DNA of 64,000 bases, taken from the NCBI GenBank assembly GCA_020849895.1, contig JADZFN010000003.1, positions 1 to 64,000 of the forward strand, read 5' to 3'. Numbering within the stretch: position 1 is the first letter of the stretch; every line of letters begins with the position of its first letter. Shown here piece after piece: positions 42,998 through 52,085 of this stretch. This stretch comes from Verrucomicrobiia bacterium (lineage in GTDB: Bacteria; Verrucomicrobiota; Verrucomicrobiia; JABWAM01). A program made the translations under genes and the position numbers. The notes under the pieces are model-generated. The model had not been told where the DNA came from. It searched no databases and was given only the letters and a program-made list of their open reading frames with translations.

Positions 42998-44089
42998 CTA
43001 ATCTCCAAGGCTGATCCCGAGGTCTCTGGCCGTTTGGACTAGGTCGCCGTCCACGGGAACCGTCTTCAGCCGCCCCACCGCCTGTTCGATCGGCACGGAA
43101 ACCGTGGTGGGAGGTTTCAACGCCACCATCCGCCCGAAACCGCCCTCAGCGATGAGGCGCACGGCCGCCGCGCCGAAACGCGTGCAGAGGAGCCGGTCGA
43201 AACACGTCGGGCCCCCGCCGCGTTGGAGATGACCGAGCACGCAAACGCGCGCCTCCTTCCCTGTCCGCTTTGCGATCTCCTCCGCGACGACGGCGCCGAT
43301 TCCGCCGAGGCGCGTTTCTCGGTCGCCGCACGGGGCGTCCTGCGTGACGAATTCGCCGCCCGCCTCGCGCGCGCCTTCCGCCGCGACGACCAGCGTGAAG
43401 CGTTTGCCCGACTTTTCCCGAGACGCCACCTGCGCGCAAATCCGGTCGTAGCGGAACGGAATCTCCGGGATCAGGATCACGTCGCCTCCTCCGGCGATCC
43501 CCGCGCTGATCGCGATCCAACCCGCGTAACGCCCCATCACCTCGAGCACCATCACCCGGTCGTGGCTCTTCGCGGTGGTGTGGAGGCGGTCGAGCGCGTC
43601 GGTCGCGCACGCCACCGCCGAGTCGAAACCAAACGTGATCACGGTCGCTTCGAGGTCGTTGTCAATGGTCTTGGGCACCCCCACGACCGGCATCCCGTGC
43701 CGGAAAAGCTGGAGCGCGATGCTGAGCGTCCCGTCTCCGCCGACGACCACGAGCGCCTTGAGGCCGAGGGCTTCGAAAGACGCCTTCGCGGCCGCGATCA
43801 CTTCCGCCGGGATCTCGTGCGCGTTGCCAAGCCCCGTCTTCGCCGCGAACGGCCCGCGATTCGACGTCCCGAGGATCGTTCCGCCCGAGGTGAGCAGGCC
43901 GTCCATTTTCTGGTAATCGAGCGGCATCGTACGAACCGGCGCGAGCATCCCGTTGAAGCCGCCGAGGATGCCGAGCGTTTCCCAACCGCGTTTCGCGGCC
44001 GCCTTGACCACCGCTCGGACCACGGCGTTGAGCCCGGGGCAGTCTCCGCCTCCAGTCAGAATTCCGATGCGCGTCCTGGGGGCGTTCAT
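42998..44089 (-). CDS. pfkA: 6-phosphofructokinase, group III type
   Basis: 363 residues. GILTGGGDCPGLNA, VVGGDGTLSIA, GVPKTIDNDLEAT and EVMGRYAGW. The residue at E. coli position 104 is Gly (GGDG), the ATP form, whereas position 124 is Lys (PKTIDND), the form seen in PPi and mixed-substrate enzymes. This Gly/Lys combination is found in ATP-dependent group III PFKs. Probably ATP-dependent glycolytic enzyme. Divergent from the methyltransferase gene. Confidence 0.92.
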   Translation of the reverse strand: MNAPRTRIGILTGGGDCPGLNAVVRAVVKAAAKRGWETLGILGGFNGMLAPVRTMPLDYQKMDGLLTSGGTILGTSNRGPFAAKTGLGNAHEIPAEVIAAAKASFEALGLKALVVVGGDGTLSIALQLFRHGMPVVGVPKTIDNDLEATVITFGFDSAVACATDALDRLHTTAKSHDRVMVLEVMGRYAGWIAISAGIAGGGDVILIPEIPFRYDRICAQVASREKSGKRFTLVVAAEGAREAGGEFVTQDAPCGDRETRLGGIGAVVAEEIAKRTGKEARVCVLGHLQRGGGPTCFDRLLCTRFGAAAVRLIAEGGFGRMVALKPPTTVSVPIEQAVGRLKTVPVDGDLVQTARDLGISLGD

Positions 44090-44226
44090 GCGTGCCTTTT
44101 CCGTGCGCATTTCACTCCGGTATCTCCGCCGACGCAAGAACGGTCCCGCCCCGACCCTTCGTCCGCGTCTTTCCTCGACAGCACTTTTTCGTCCCGTTAT
44201 TTTCTCCGCGCCACGCGCCATCCGCC

Positions 44227-45111
44227 ATGCGCGCCCGTCCCAAAATTCTCGATTTTCCTCCCCCCCGCATGGAGGGGGATTGGTGGAAGGACCGCATCCT
44301 GTGCGGCAACGCCCTCGACATCCTCCGCGCGATGCCCGCGGCGTCGGTCCATCTCGCGATCACGTCGCCCCCTTACAACGTCGGCCTCGATTACGACCGC
44401 CATGACGACCGCCGGCCGTACGAGGAATATTTGAGGTGGCTCGCGCCGTTTTGGGCCGAACTCAAGCGGGTGCTGGTTTCCGGCGGCCGCTTCGCCCTCA
44501 ACGTCGCGCCCACCAGCATCAAGGACTTCCGTCCCATCCATTACGACATGGCCGCCCAGCTCCGCGGACTCGGTTTCCTCATGCGCACGGAGATCCTCTG
44601 GTACAAGCAAACCATGCGGAGGCGCACGGCGTGGGGCTCCTTTCGCAGGCCCAGCAACCCGCACATCGTTCCCAGCTGGGAGTACGTCCTCGTTTTCTCC
44701 AAGGACTCGTGGGTCCTCCCCGGCGACAAAGCGAACGCCGACATCACCGGCGAGGAGTTCATCGCGTTCTCCGACGGCTTCTGGCCGATCTCACCCGAAA
44801 AGCGCGGACGTCAACCGTTTCTCGACGGCCTCTACCCTTCCCGCAGGGGGCGGAAAAATCCGAAAAAGAAAAAAGAGGGCCATCCCGCGCCGTTTCCCGA
44901 GGAGCTCATCTATCGGCTGGTAAAATTCTACAGTTGGCGTGGGAACGTGGTGCTCGACCCGTTCGGCGGCACCGGCACGGTCGCCGCCGTCGCCGCGCGA
45001 ACCGGCCGTCACTACGTGCATCTCGACCTCTCCAAAAAATACTGTGAAATCGCTGCCGCCCGCCTCGGAGGCGGAGTCAGTCGGCGAGACGGAAGTCCAC
45101 TTGCTTCTTGA
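44227..45111 (+). CDS. Orphan beta-class DNA methyltransferase
   Basis: 294 residues. Catalytic motif IV is TSPPYNVGLDY (Ser47-Tyr50) and the SAM motif I is DPFGGTGTVAAVA near the C-terminus, so the order is that of the beta class. SPPY is common in N4-cytosine methylases but also occurs in adenine ones; the base is uncertain. There is no restriction gene or specificity subunit nearby, so it is probably a solitary regulatory methylase. Its last 35 bases overlap the 3' end of the convergent rnr gene. Confidence 0.85.
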   Translation: MRARPKILDFPPPRMEGDWWKDRILCGNALDILRAMPAASVHLAITSPPYNVGLDYDRHDDRRPYEEYLRWLAPFWAELKRVLVSGGRFALNVAPTSIKDFRPIHYDMAAQLRGLGFLMRTEILWYKQTMRRRTAWGSFRRPSNPHIVPSWEYVLVFSKDSWVLPGDKANADITGEEFIAFSDGFWPISPEKRGRQPFLDGLYPSRRGRKNPKKKKEGHPAPFPEELIYRLVKFYSWRGNVVLDPFGGTGTVAAVAARTGRHYVHLDLSKKYCEIAAARLGGGVSRRDGSPLAS

Positions 45112-47278
45112 AGCGGTCCACGCGGACGACGGTGACGCGGACGGGCTGCCCCGCGTGGAGGACGCGTCGGGTGCGGCGGCCGGTCATGCGCTGACGCGCG
45201 GCGTCGAACCGGTAGAAATCGTTCTCCATGGCGGAGACGCGAATGAGGCCTGAGACCATGAACTCGGGGAGCTCGACGAAAAGCCCGAAGTTGCGGACGT
45301 CGGTGATCACGGCGGCGAAGGTCTCGAAGCGGCGCTCGGAAAGCTGACGCTCGAAGAACTCGATGATCTTCATGCGTACGACCTCTTTTTCCGCCTCGTC
45401 GGCGACGCGTTCGGCGGCGGAACAATGCTCGGCGATCTCGCCGAGCGCGCCGCTGCCGGAGCCAGTGCCCTTCGCGCCGAGCGCGCGGCGCAGAGCGCGG
45501 TGGACGACGAGGTCGGCGTAGCGACGGATGGGGCTGGTGAAGTGGGCGTAGTCGGACTTGGCGAGGCCGTAATGGCCCAGCGGCCGGACGTCGTAGCGCG
45601 CACGTTTGAGCGAACGCAGCAGGTTCATCTTGATCAGAGATTCCTCCGGCGCGCCCGCGATGCGCTTGAGGAGCTTCTGGATCTCGCCGCGGACGTTCGG
45701 GTCGCCGAGGGGATGCCCGCAGGCGCGCGCGAGCTCGCGCCAGTCTTCCAGCTTCTCGGGATCGGGGTCCTCATGGACGCGGTGGACGCAGGGCGCCTCG
45801 CGTCGGCGCGCTTCGGAGGCAACCGCCTCGTTCGCGAGAAGCATGAACTCCTCGACAAGCTGGTGGGAGGCGTCGTTCTCCACCTTCTCAATCTTCACGG
45901 GGACGCCGCGCGCGTCGCAGCGGACCTTGACCTCGGGGAAATCGAGGTCGAGCGATCCTTCGGCGAAACGCCGAGCGCGCAGCCGGGAGGCGAGGCCCCA
46001 GAGGTCCCGGATCAGTTGGACGGTCGCCGGCGGAAGCCCGACGGGCGGCGCCGTCCTTTTCGGATCGAGCGCGGCATAGGCCTGGCGATAGGTGAGCCGC
46101 GCGGACGAGCGGATGATCGAAGGTTCGAAACGCCGCGCGAGGACGCGTGCGGCGTCATCCATCTCGAAGAAGACGCTGAACGCAAGGCGGTCCTCGCGCT
46201 CGACAAGCGAACAGATCCCGTTCGAGAGGCGCGGAGGCAGCATCGGAATCACGCGGTCCGGGAGATAGACGCTGTTGCCGCGGAGACGGGCTTCGCGATC
46301 GAGCGGGCTGCCCGGCGTCACGTAGTGGCTGACGTCGGCGATATGGACGCCCGCGAGCCAGCGGCCGTTCGAGAGGCGCTTGAGCGACAGCGCATCGTCG
46401 TGGTCGCGCGCGTCGTCGGGATCAATGGTCACGACCTGCTCGCGACGCCAGTCGGTCCGGCGCGCGATTTCTTCGGGAGCCACGCGATCGGGCGCCGCGT
46501 CGGCCTGACGAACCGCTTCGGCGGGGAATTCGGTGCGGAGGCCGTATTTACGCAGCACGGCGACGCTGTCAAGGCGCGGATCGTCCGAGGGGCCGATCAC
46601 CTCGGCGATCACGCCTTCGGGATTGACGTGACGGTTGGTCCATTCGCTGAGGCGGACAACGACGCGGTCGCCCGCCTTGGCGCGAGCGCGGGATTTCTGG
46701 AGGTCCACGTAGATGTCGCGACCGAGACGGGGATCGTCGGGAACGACGTGGTGGAACCTCGGACCGCGCTGGAGGACGCCGAGGACCTCGGCATTGGCGC
46801 GTTCAAGGATGCGGATGACGTGCCCGCGGCGGCGCGGCCCGCGCGTGTCGTCGCGCGCGGCGCTGCCGGCCTCGGCGTGGAGGCGGGCCACGACGCGGTC
46901 GCCGTGCATGGCCGTACCGGTGTCCTCGGCGGACACGAAGACGTCTCCAGCGGGCGCCGCGCCGGCGGCGGGTTCGGGAACGACGAAGCCGAAGCCGCGC
47001 TCGTTCATCTCGATGCAGCCGGTGACGAGATCGGCCTGGGAGGGGAGGACGAGGCGGTCGCGCCGGACGCGGACGATGACGCCTTCCCGGACGAGGGCGT
47101 CCACGGCGCGGCGCGCGCCTTCGCGTTCAGGAGGAGGGATGCGGAGGCGTTCGACGAGCTCGCTCACGCGGAGCGGCGGGCATCCCGGGCGGGCGAGGTG
47201 TTGTTGGATTCGCGCCTTGAGGCGGGTAAGCTTGGGATTCAAACGACGCGGCGAAAAAATGCGCCGCCACGGATTCAT
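45077..47278 (-). CDS. rnr: Ribonuclease R
   Basis: 733 residues. N-terminal winged-helix region (about 10-70), cold-shock domains with ERGFGFVVPE and DVFVSAEDT, RNB catalytic domain with TIDPDDARDHDDALSL (metal Asp cluster), SPLDREARLRGNSVYLPDRVIPM and HFTSPIRRYADLVVHR, then a C-terminal S1 domain (GLFVELPEFMVSGLIRV). 3'-5' exoribonuclease that degrades structured RNA. ATG at 47278 has GGAGGG eight bases upstream. Its start is only 5 bases from the divergent metallopeptidase start. Confidence 0.95.
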   Translation of the reverse strand: MNPWRRIFSPRRLNPKLTRLKARIQQHLARPGCPPLRVSELVERLRIPPPEREGARRAVDALVREGVIVRVRRDRLVLPSQADLVTGCIEMNERGFGFVVPEPAAGAAPAGDVFVSAEDTGTAMHGDRVVARLHAEAGSAARDDTRGPRRRGHVIRILERANAEVLGVLQRGPRFHHVVPDDPRLGRDIYVDLQKSRARAKAGDRVVVRLSEWTNRHVNPEGVIAEVIGPSDDPRLDSVAVLRKYGLRTEFPAEAVRQADAAPDRVAPEEIARRTDWRREQVVTIDPDDARDHDDALSLKRLSNGRWLAGVHIADVSHYVTPGSPLDREARLRGNSVYLPDRVIPMLPPRLSNGICSLVEREDRLAFSVFFEMDDAARVLARRFEPSIIRSSARLTYRQAYAALDPKRTAPPVGLPPATVQLIRDLWGLASRLRARRFAEGSLDLDFPEVKVRCDARGVPVKIEKVENDASHQLVEEFMLLANEAVASEARRREAPCVHRVHEDPDPEKLEDWRELARACGHPLGDPNVRGEIQKLLKRIAGAPEESLIKMNLLRSLKRARYDVRPLGHYGLAKSDYAHFTSPIRRYADLVVHRALRRALGAKGTGSGSGALGEIAEHCSAAERVADEAEKEVVRMKIIEFFERQLSERRFETFAAVITDVRNFGLFVELPEFMVSGLIRVSAMENDFYRFDAARQRMTGRRTRRVLHAGQPVRVTVVRVDRFKKQVDFRLAD

Positions 47279-47283
47279 ACGCC

Positions 47284-48717
47284 ATGCCCTCCCCTTTCCC
47301 AAGAGGATTCCTTCGCCGTGCGATAATCCTGACGGTGTTCATCCTCTCGGTCGTGGCAGCGTGGCACGCGTGGCGGACGGAGATGCTCGCGCTTTGGAGG
47401 CAGCAGGAAGCGGAGCTCGCGCGGGATCTGGACCATCTCGCGCGCCGCAATCGGGCGATGCGCGAGCGGCTGGAGCGGGAACACGCGGCGAAAACCGCTC
47501 CGCAGATCTTCGCGCTGATCGAGGAAACCATGTCGGAAATCCGCGGCCTGCCCCTGAAGCGGCCGATGGCCTATCGTTCCACGTCGCGTCGGATGCTGCG
47601 CGAGGAGATCGCTGCGAGAATGAGCGCCCAATACGGAGATGACGCGTTGCGCGATTACCAGAGCGCACTCGTCCGCATGCGGCTACTCCCCGACGGGATC
47701 CATCTCTCCGGCATGATCGTCGAACTGCTTTCGGAACAGATCGCCGCCTTCTACGACACCGAGAGCCACGAGCTCCGCGTGTTTGAAGGATTGAACCTGA
47801 ATCGCGCCTCGGAACGGATGATCGTGGCGCACGAGACGATTCACGCCCTGCAGGACCAGAACTTCAACCTCGCCGCCCTCGCCCTGCGTCACAAGGGCCA
47901 CGACGATCTCACCCTCGCGGCTGCCGCGCTCGTCGAGGGGGATGCCAACTACCACATGCGGGTCTATCAGCGCGCGCGCTTCCGCGCGCGAAATCTCCTG
48001 GAAGATTTGGGATTCCTGTTCAGCCGCCAAATGGGCAAGCTGCTTTCCGCCCCCGAGTTCCTCCGTCAGACGCTGCTGTTTCCTTATCAGGAGGGGCAGA
48101 AGTTTGTCGCTGCGCTGTATGCCTCCGGCGGCGTCGAGGCGGTCAACCGGGCTTACGCGCATCCGCCGCAGAGCACGGAACAGGTGTTGCATCCGGAAAA
48201 ATATCTTTCCGGCAACGATCCTCCGAAACCGGTGGCGGTGGACCTCGCGCCCGGCGTCGGCTGGCGTTGGCTCCATGAAAACACGGTCGGAGAGCTCGGC
48301 CTCCGCGCGTTCTTCACGCCGCTCCTCGGTGTCGAACGCGCCGCGCGCGTGGCGGAAGGCTGGGGAGGCGATCGCTACGTCGTCTACGATGTGCGGACGC
48401 CCGCCGGCGGCTGGGTGCTCGTCTGGAAGACGGTCTGGGACACGCCCGCCGACGCGCATGAGTTTTTTGACGCCATGGAAGCCGATTTCCGCGACCGCTT
48501 CGGCGCGCCTGAAACGGAAAAGGCGGCGACCGCGAAGCGCGCCTCTTCCGCAGCGCTTTTCTATTCGTTCGCCAGCCAGAAGCAGGCGCTCGTGCTGCGG
48601 GAGGACGCCGTGATTCTGATGGACGCCCCCGACAGCGCCACCCTGCGCGGCGTGATGGCGCGCGCCGCCGGCGACCCGATGCCCGCTCCCGCTGTCGGGA
48701 GAAAGCCGCCCCTCTGA
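47284..48717 (+). CDS. Membrane-anchored HExxH metallopeptidase-like protein
   Basis: 477 residues. One membrane helix at 12-28, then a coiled-coil-like Arg/Glu-rich stretch (38-70) and a soluble domain. H183-E184-T-I-H187 (VAHETIHALQDQNF) followed 31 residues later by Glu218 (LVEGDANY) is a gluzincin-type zinc site. The remainder resembles no named family I know. It should act at the outer face of the membrane. The start nearly abuts that of divergent rnr. Confidence 0.72.
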   Translation: MPSPFPRGFLRRAIILTVFILSVVAAWHAWRTEMLALWRQQEAELARDLDHLARRNRAMRERLEREHAAKTAPQIFALIEETMSEIRGLPLKRPMAYRSTSRRMLREEIAARMSAQYGDDALRDYQSALVRMRLLPDGIHLSGMIVELLSEQIAAFYDTESHELRVFEGLNLNRASERMIVAHETIHALQDQNFNLAALALRHKGHDDLTLAAAALVEGDANYHMRVYQRARFRARNLLEDLGFLFSRQMGKLLSAPEFLRQTLLFPYQEGQKFVAALYASGGVEAVNRAYAHPPQSTEQVLHPEKYLSGNDPPKPVAVDLAPGVGWRWLHENTVGELGLRAFFTPLLGVERAARVAEGWGGDRYVVYDVRTPAGGWVLVWKTVWDTPADAHEFFDAMEADFRDRFGAPETEKAATAKRASSAALFYSFASQKQALVLREDAVILMDAPDSATLRGVMARAAGDPMPAPAVGRKPPL

Positions 48718-48735
48718 AGGCGCAAGACCCGGCGA

Positions 48736-49527
48736 TCAGGCGGCGGCGAGAGGCCACACGCCGTCCGCGCGCAAGGCGGGATGCGCGAAGGCGGGAGGCT
48801 TGAGTCGCGCGTCTATGCAGGGGTTCGGCGAACAGTCGTAGTCGCAGATGATCGCGCAACGGTTTTTGTCGGAGAGGTTTTTCTTCGACATGTGGAGCAC
48901 GAGCGAGTGGAAGATGAGAAGTCCGCCCGGCTTCACGGGTACGGCGACGGCCTTGGACATATCTATGCGGGATTCCTCGACCTGAAGTTCGCGCGCCACG
49001 TGGGGGATGAGGCCGAGGCGGTGCGAACCGGGGACCGCCCAGATGCAGCCGTTTGCCTCCGTCGCGTCGTCGAGCGCCAGCCAGACGGTGACTTGGTTCG
49101 GCTCGTAGTTTCGCCAATAGGCGGCGTCCTGATGCCAGGGTTTGGCGGCGCCGCCGTTCGCCGGTTTAAACATCACCTTCGAAGAATGGAGATAGACCCC
49201 CGTGCCCATGACGTCCTGCATGCACTTCACCATTTTCGGAGAGGTGAAGACCTCGAGCACTTCAGGGACGTGAAAGACCGCGCCCTGGATCTTGCGGAAA
49301 ACGCCCGCCTCCTTGGCCGCCGCCTCCGCGTTGAAGCTGTCGCCTCCGACCTTTTCGAGGTTGAAGCCGTCCGCGTCTTTGGTCATCGAGCCGCGCGCGG
49401 CGCAAACACGCGCGATGCCGTCCTGGGTTCGGCGGATCTCGTCGGGAGCGAGGAAGCCGTTGAGGAGGAGATAGCCGTCACGGTCGTAGGCGGCGCGCTG
49501 TTCGGGAAGGAGGAAGGAGAGTTTCAT
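48736..49527 (-). CDS. Phytanoyl-CoA dioxygenase (PhyH) family protein
   Basis: 263 residues, Fe(II)/2-oxoglutarate oxygenase fold. Facial triad: His132 and Asp134 (WHQDAAYW), distal His212 (LHMSKKN), and the 2-OG-binding Arg223. PhyH proteins paired with a divergent AraC regulator are frequent in Verrucomicrobia, Lentisphaerae and Planctomycetes, and are thought to act on sugars or other small molecules; the substrate is unknown. Divergent from the AraC gene by 96 bases. Confidence 0.9.
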   Translation of the reverse strand: MKLSFLLPEQRAAYDRDGYLLLNGFLAPDEIRRTQDGIARVCAARGSMTKDADGFNLEKVGGDSFNAEAAAKEAGVFRKIQGAVFHVPEVLEVFTSPKMVKCMQDVMGTGVYLHSSKVMFKPANGGAAKPWHQDAAYWRNYEPNQVTVWLALDDATEANGCIWAVPGSHRLGLIPHVARELQVEESRIDMSKAVAVPVKPGGLLIFHSLVLHMSKKNLSDKNRCAIICDYDCSPNPCIDARLKPPAFAHPALRADGVWPLAAA

Positions 49528-49623
49528 GTGGAAGCCAACCTCCCCGAGATCGCCGTGCGGCGCACCTTTTCCACCGCTCTTTGAGCTGTCTTTTTCGATC
49601 ATCTTTTTTAAGAATGATCGGCG

Positions 49624-50532
49624 ATGCCGCCGACGGAAAACCACACGCATCCGACCAGCGCGACGCGGAAGAATTATTCGCCTTTCGCGGACCCCGGCGC
49701 CGCGCGTGCATGGCTCGAAGCCGTCCTGGACCAGCTCGGGGTCGAGCGAGTGACGGCCCTTCATCACGTCTGCACGTCGGAGTGGGCGATGGCGCCGCGA
49801 CGCGTGGGCGACGACATGTTTTTTTACGTCACGGCGGGGAGCGGCTGGGCGGAGATCGAAGGGCGTCGGATCGCGCTTGCGGCGGGGACGTGCGCGCATT
49901 TTCGCCGAGGAGTTCCTCACGCGGCGGGGCATGACCCACGGCGCCCGCTGCGCGTGGTGGCCCTGCATTATACGGCGCGGCTGTTCGATTCGCTCACGGC
50001 GCCGCAGGCCCTCGGATTTCCAGACGCGTTCGACCTGCGGGGCGACCGAGTCGCAGACACCCTGTTCCGCGAGGCGTGCCGCGAGCACGTCCTACGCCCG
50101 CCGGGCCACACGCGGGCGGTCGAGGCGATCGTGCTTCGTCTCCTCCTGCATCTGGTACGCACGCACGGCCAGGCGCTGGCGCTGCCCGGACAACGCCCGA
50201 AAGTCGGTGACCTCGGACGGCTGTTCCCCGCGCTCGACGCGATGCAGCGTCGGCACGCGGAACCGGTGACGGTGGCGGCCTACGCGCGGTGCGCGGGCCT
50301 GTCGGAACCGCAGTTTCGCAGGGTGTTCGGAAGGGCGATGGGACTTTCGCCCGTGCGGCATCTTGCGCGTCTGCGGATGGAGCGGGCGTGCTGGCTGCTC
50401 CGCCACACCTCGCGCACGATCGAGGCGATCGCGGACGACGTAGGCTATGCCGAACCGGCTTTTTTCGCGCGCCTGTTTCGCCGCGAGATGAAAGCGAGCC
50501 CAGGCGCCTACCGTCTGCTGCGCGGCCCTTGA
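49624..50532 (+). CDS. AraC-family regulator with cupin sensor domain
   Basis: 302 residues. Cupin-type N-terminal sensor (about 50-125, YVTAGSGWAEIEGRR, RRGVPHAAGH) and the double helix-turn-helix at about 205-300 (VTVAAYARCAGLSEPQFRRVF, TIEAIADDVGYAEPAFFARLFRRE). Probably controls the divergent phyH gene. Some bases in the 96-base gap are A/T-rich, but no clear operator repeat was found. Confidence 0.92.
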   Translation: MPPTENHTHPTSATRKNYSPFADPGAARAWLEAVLDQLGVERVTALHHVCTSEWAMAPRRVGDDMFFYVTAGSGWAEIEGRRIALAAGTCAHFRRGVPHAAGHDPRRPLRVVALHYTARLFDSLTAPQALGFPDAFDLRGDRVADTLFREACREHVLRPPGHTRAVEAIVLRLLLHLVRTHGQALALPGQRPKVGDLGRLFPALDAMQRRHAEPVTVAAYARCAGLSEPQFRRVFGRAMGLSPVRHLARLRMERACWLLRHTSRTIEAIADDVGYAEPAFFARLFRREMKASPGAYRLLRGP

Positions 50533-50624
50533 GCGTTCATCCGCCGCCGGCCTCTGTCGCGGCGTGGTTTCCTGCCTCTCCGATTCCCGCGTCGCGCGAC
50601 GGCGTTCCGACTTTCGGGAAAACT

Positions 50625-51380
50625 TCAGGAACCTCCGAACTTCCGGCCCTCCCGGCATCCGCCAAGCGCGTCGAGGGCGGCGCGGAGTTCCGCGGGCAGC
50701 GGCGCCTCGATTCGTACGGGTGCGCCGTCGCGCGGATGGGGGAACTCCAGGCGCAGGGCATGAAGGAAAAGGCGGCGGAGGTCCGCATGCGCGCGGAGTG
50801 CGCGGTTCCACGTGAAGTCGCCGTAGAGGCGGTCGCCTGCGACGGGATGGCCGCGCGCAGCGGCCTGCACGCGGATCTGATGGGTGCGGCCGGTGATCAA
50901 CACGATCTGGAGGAGGCTGCAATGCGCGGCGGCCAGGTTTTTCCCGATCCGGTAGGCAAGCTCCGCATTGGGCGTACCGCCCCGTCCGACGGCGGAACGG
51001 ACGGCGCCTTTTTCGGCCCGCTTGACGAGCCGGTCCTGCCATCGCCCTTGCGCCGGACGCGGCAGGTCTCGAACCAGCGCAAGATACGACTTGCGGACGC
51101 GGCGCTGTTCGAAAAAGGCGCGGCAGGCGGCGGCGGTTTCCTCCCGCCGAACGGCGAGGAGCACGCCCGAGGTGTCCTGATCGAGCCGGTGGACGAGCCA
51201 GATCGCGCCGGCGGGACCGTCGAAGCGGCGGACGGCGGGATCGTAGCGCCCCTCGAAAGCGCATGCGGCGCGCGCACCGCCGGGGTTGGGATGGGAAAGG
51301 ACGCCGTCGGGCTTGGCAACGGCGAGGAGGACGCCGTCATCGAGCAGGACGGGACAACGCGTGAGGAGCGGGGCGGCCAC
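50625..51380 (-). CDS. RluA-family pseudouridine synthase
   Basis: About 251 residues. Catalytic motif WLVHRLDQDTSGVLL with the active Asp, RVRKSYLALV, and LITGRTHQIRVQAAARGHPVAGDRLYGD. No N-terminal S4 domain. RluA-type enzymes modify U in rRNA or tRNA; the exact target cannot be assigned. The start is uncertain; I used GTG at 51380 because the protein then begins just before the core (CPVLLDDGVLLAVAKP). Upstream is a vapC relic on the other strand. Confidence 0.85.
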   Translation of the reverse strand: MAAPLLTRCPVLLDDGVLLAVAKPDGVLSHPNPGGARAACAFEGRYDPAVRRFDGPAGAIWLVHRLDQDTSGVLLAVRREETAAACRAFFEQRRVRKSYLALVRDLPRPAQGRWQDRLVKRAEKGAVRSAVGRGGTPNAELAYRIGKNLAAAHCSLLQIVLITGRTHQIRVQAAARGHPVAGDRLYGDFTWNRALRAHADLRRLFLHALRLEFPHPRDGAPVRIEAPLPAELRAALDALGGCREGRKFGGS

Positions 51381-51410
51381 GGCCGAGAGTGACGAGAAAA
51401 GAGGCGGCGG

Positions 51411-51735
51411 ATCAAGGAGGTCCTTCTCGACCTCCTCGTCTACACGCACGATACGCGGGCGGCGTTCCACGCATCCGCGCGCGCATGGCGGGAAAAGGTC
51501 CTTTCCAGAGAGGAGACTGTAGGGATTGCCCCGCCGGTGATCTTTGGTTTCGTGCGTCTGACCACCCACCCCAGGGTCTTTGCGCAACCGCTCCCGGTCG
51601 GCGAAGCGTTCGGCCAAGTCTGCGCCAGGACAGGCTGCGATGGCTCGACGCGCACCAGATCGAGAGCGGTCCGAAAAATGCGGATTGAAGGCCCCGCGAT
51701 TCCGAAGCAGTCTTCGGTGGTTCGCGCTCCATCGG
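51411..51735 (+). pseudogene. VapC-like PIN-domain toxin, degraded
   Basis: In one frame from about 51411 the sequence reads KEVLLDLLVYTHDTRAA, then later APPVIFGFVRLTTHPRVF and PLPVGEAF, clear VapC/PIN homology. The start position is ATC, and the D-x-N-x-L start of the active site (usually LLDVNVLVY) is shortened to LLDLLVY, a loss of two codons. Near 51612 the homology leaves this frame and RLRWLD-type sequence continues in another, indicating a frameshift. No antitoxin gene is adjacent. Boundaries approximate. Confidence 0.68.
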
Positions 51736-51737
51736 GC

Positions 51738-52019
51738 ATGAATCCCCTCGCCTGCCATACTGCCAAACTCTCGGACGCCCAAGCCCGTCTCGTCGAGTGG
51801 CGCCTGCGCAAAAGCGGGTTCATTCCTCATCCCACGCCTCACGCGTGCTTCGCGGGCCGAAAGGACGGCCTCACGGCGGTCTTTCCCGAGAGCGACAAGG
51901 GCGACTTCTTCGGTCCGATGGTCATCCGCGCCGTCTTCGCCGACGCCGACGCGATCCGCGCCTTCCGCGAGGCCGGAGTCAGGGATCCCAAGAACCCCTC
52001 CTTGGCCGCGCGCGCCTGA
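51738..52019 (+). CDS. Small protein of unknown function (93 aa)
   Basis: Frame from ATG 51738 with ordinary amino-acid balance: LSDAQARLVEWRLRKSGFIPH, then DGLTAVFPESDKGDFFGPMVIRAVF. No known domain. The frame is continuous with the end of the vapC relic, so part of it could be read-through of that pseudogene, but the body does not resemble a PIN domain. Confidence 0.5.
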   Translation: MNPLACHTAKLSDAQARLVEWRLRKSGFIPHPTPHACFAGRKDGLTAVFPESDKGDFFGPMVIRAVFADADAIRAFREAGVRDPKNPSLAARA

Positions 52020-52085
52020 AGCTCAAGCGGCGAGGTTTTCAACTCCTCGAATTTCTTTCGAGTCTCGCGATCCGGATTTCCCTCC

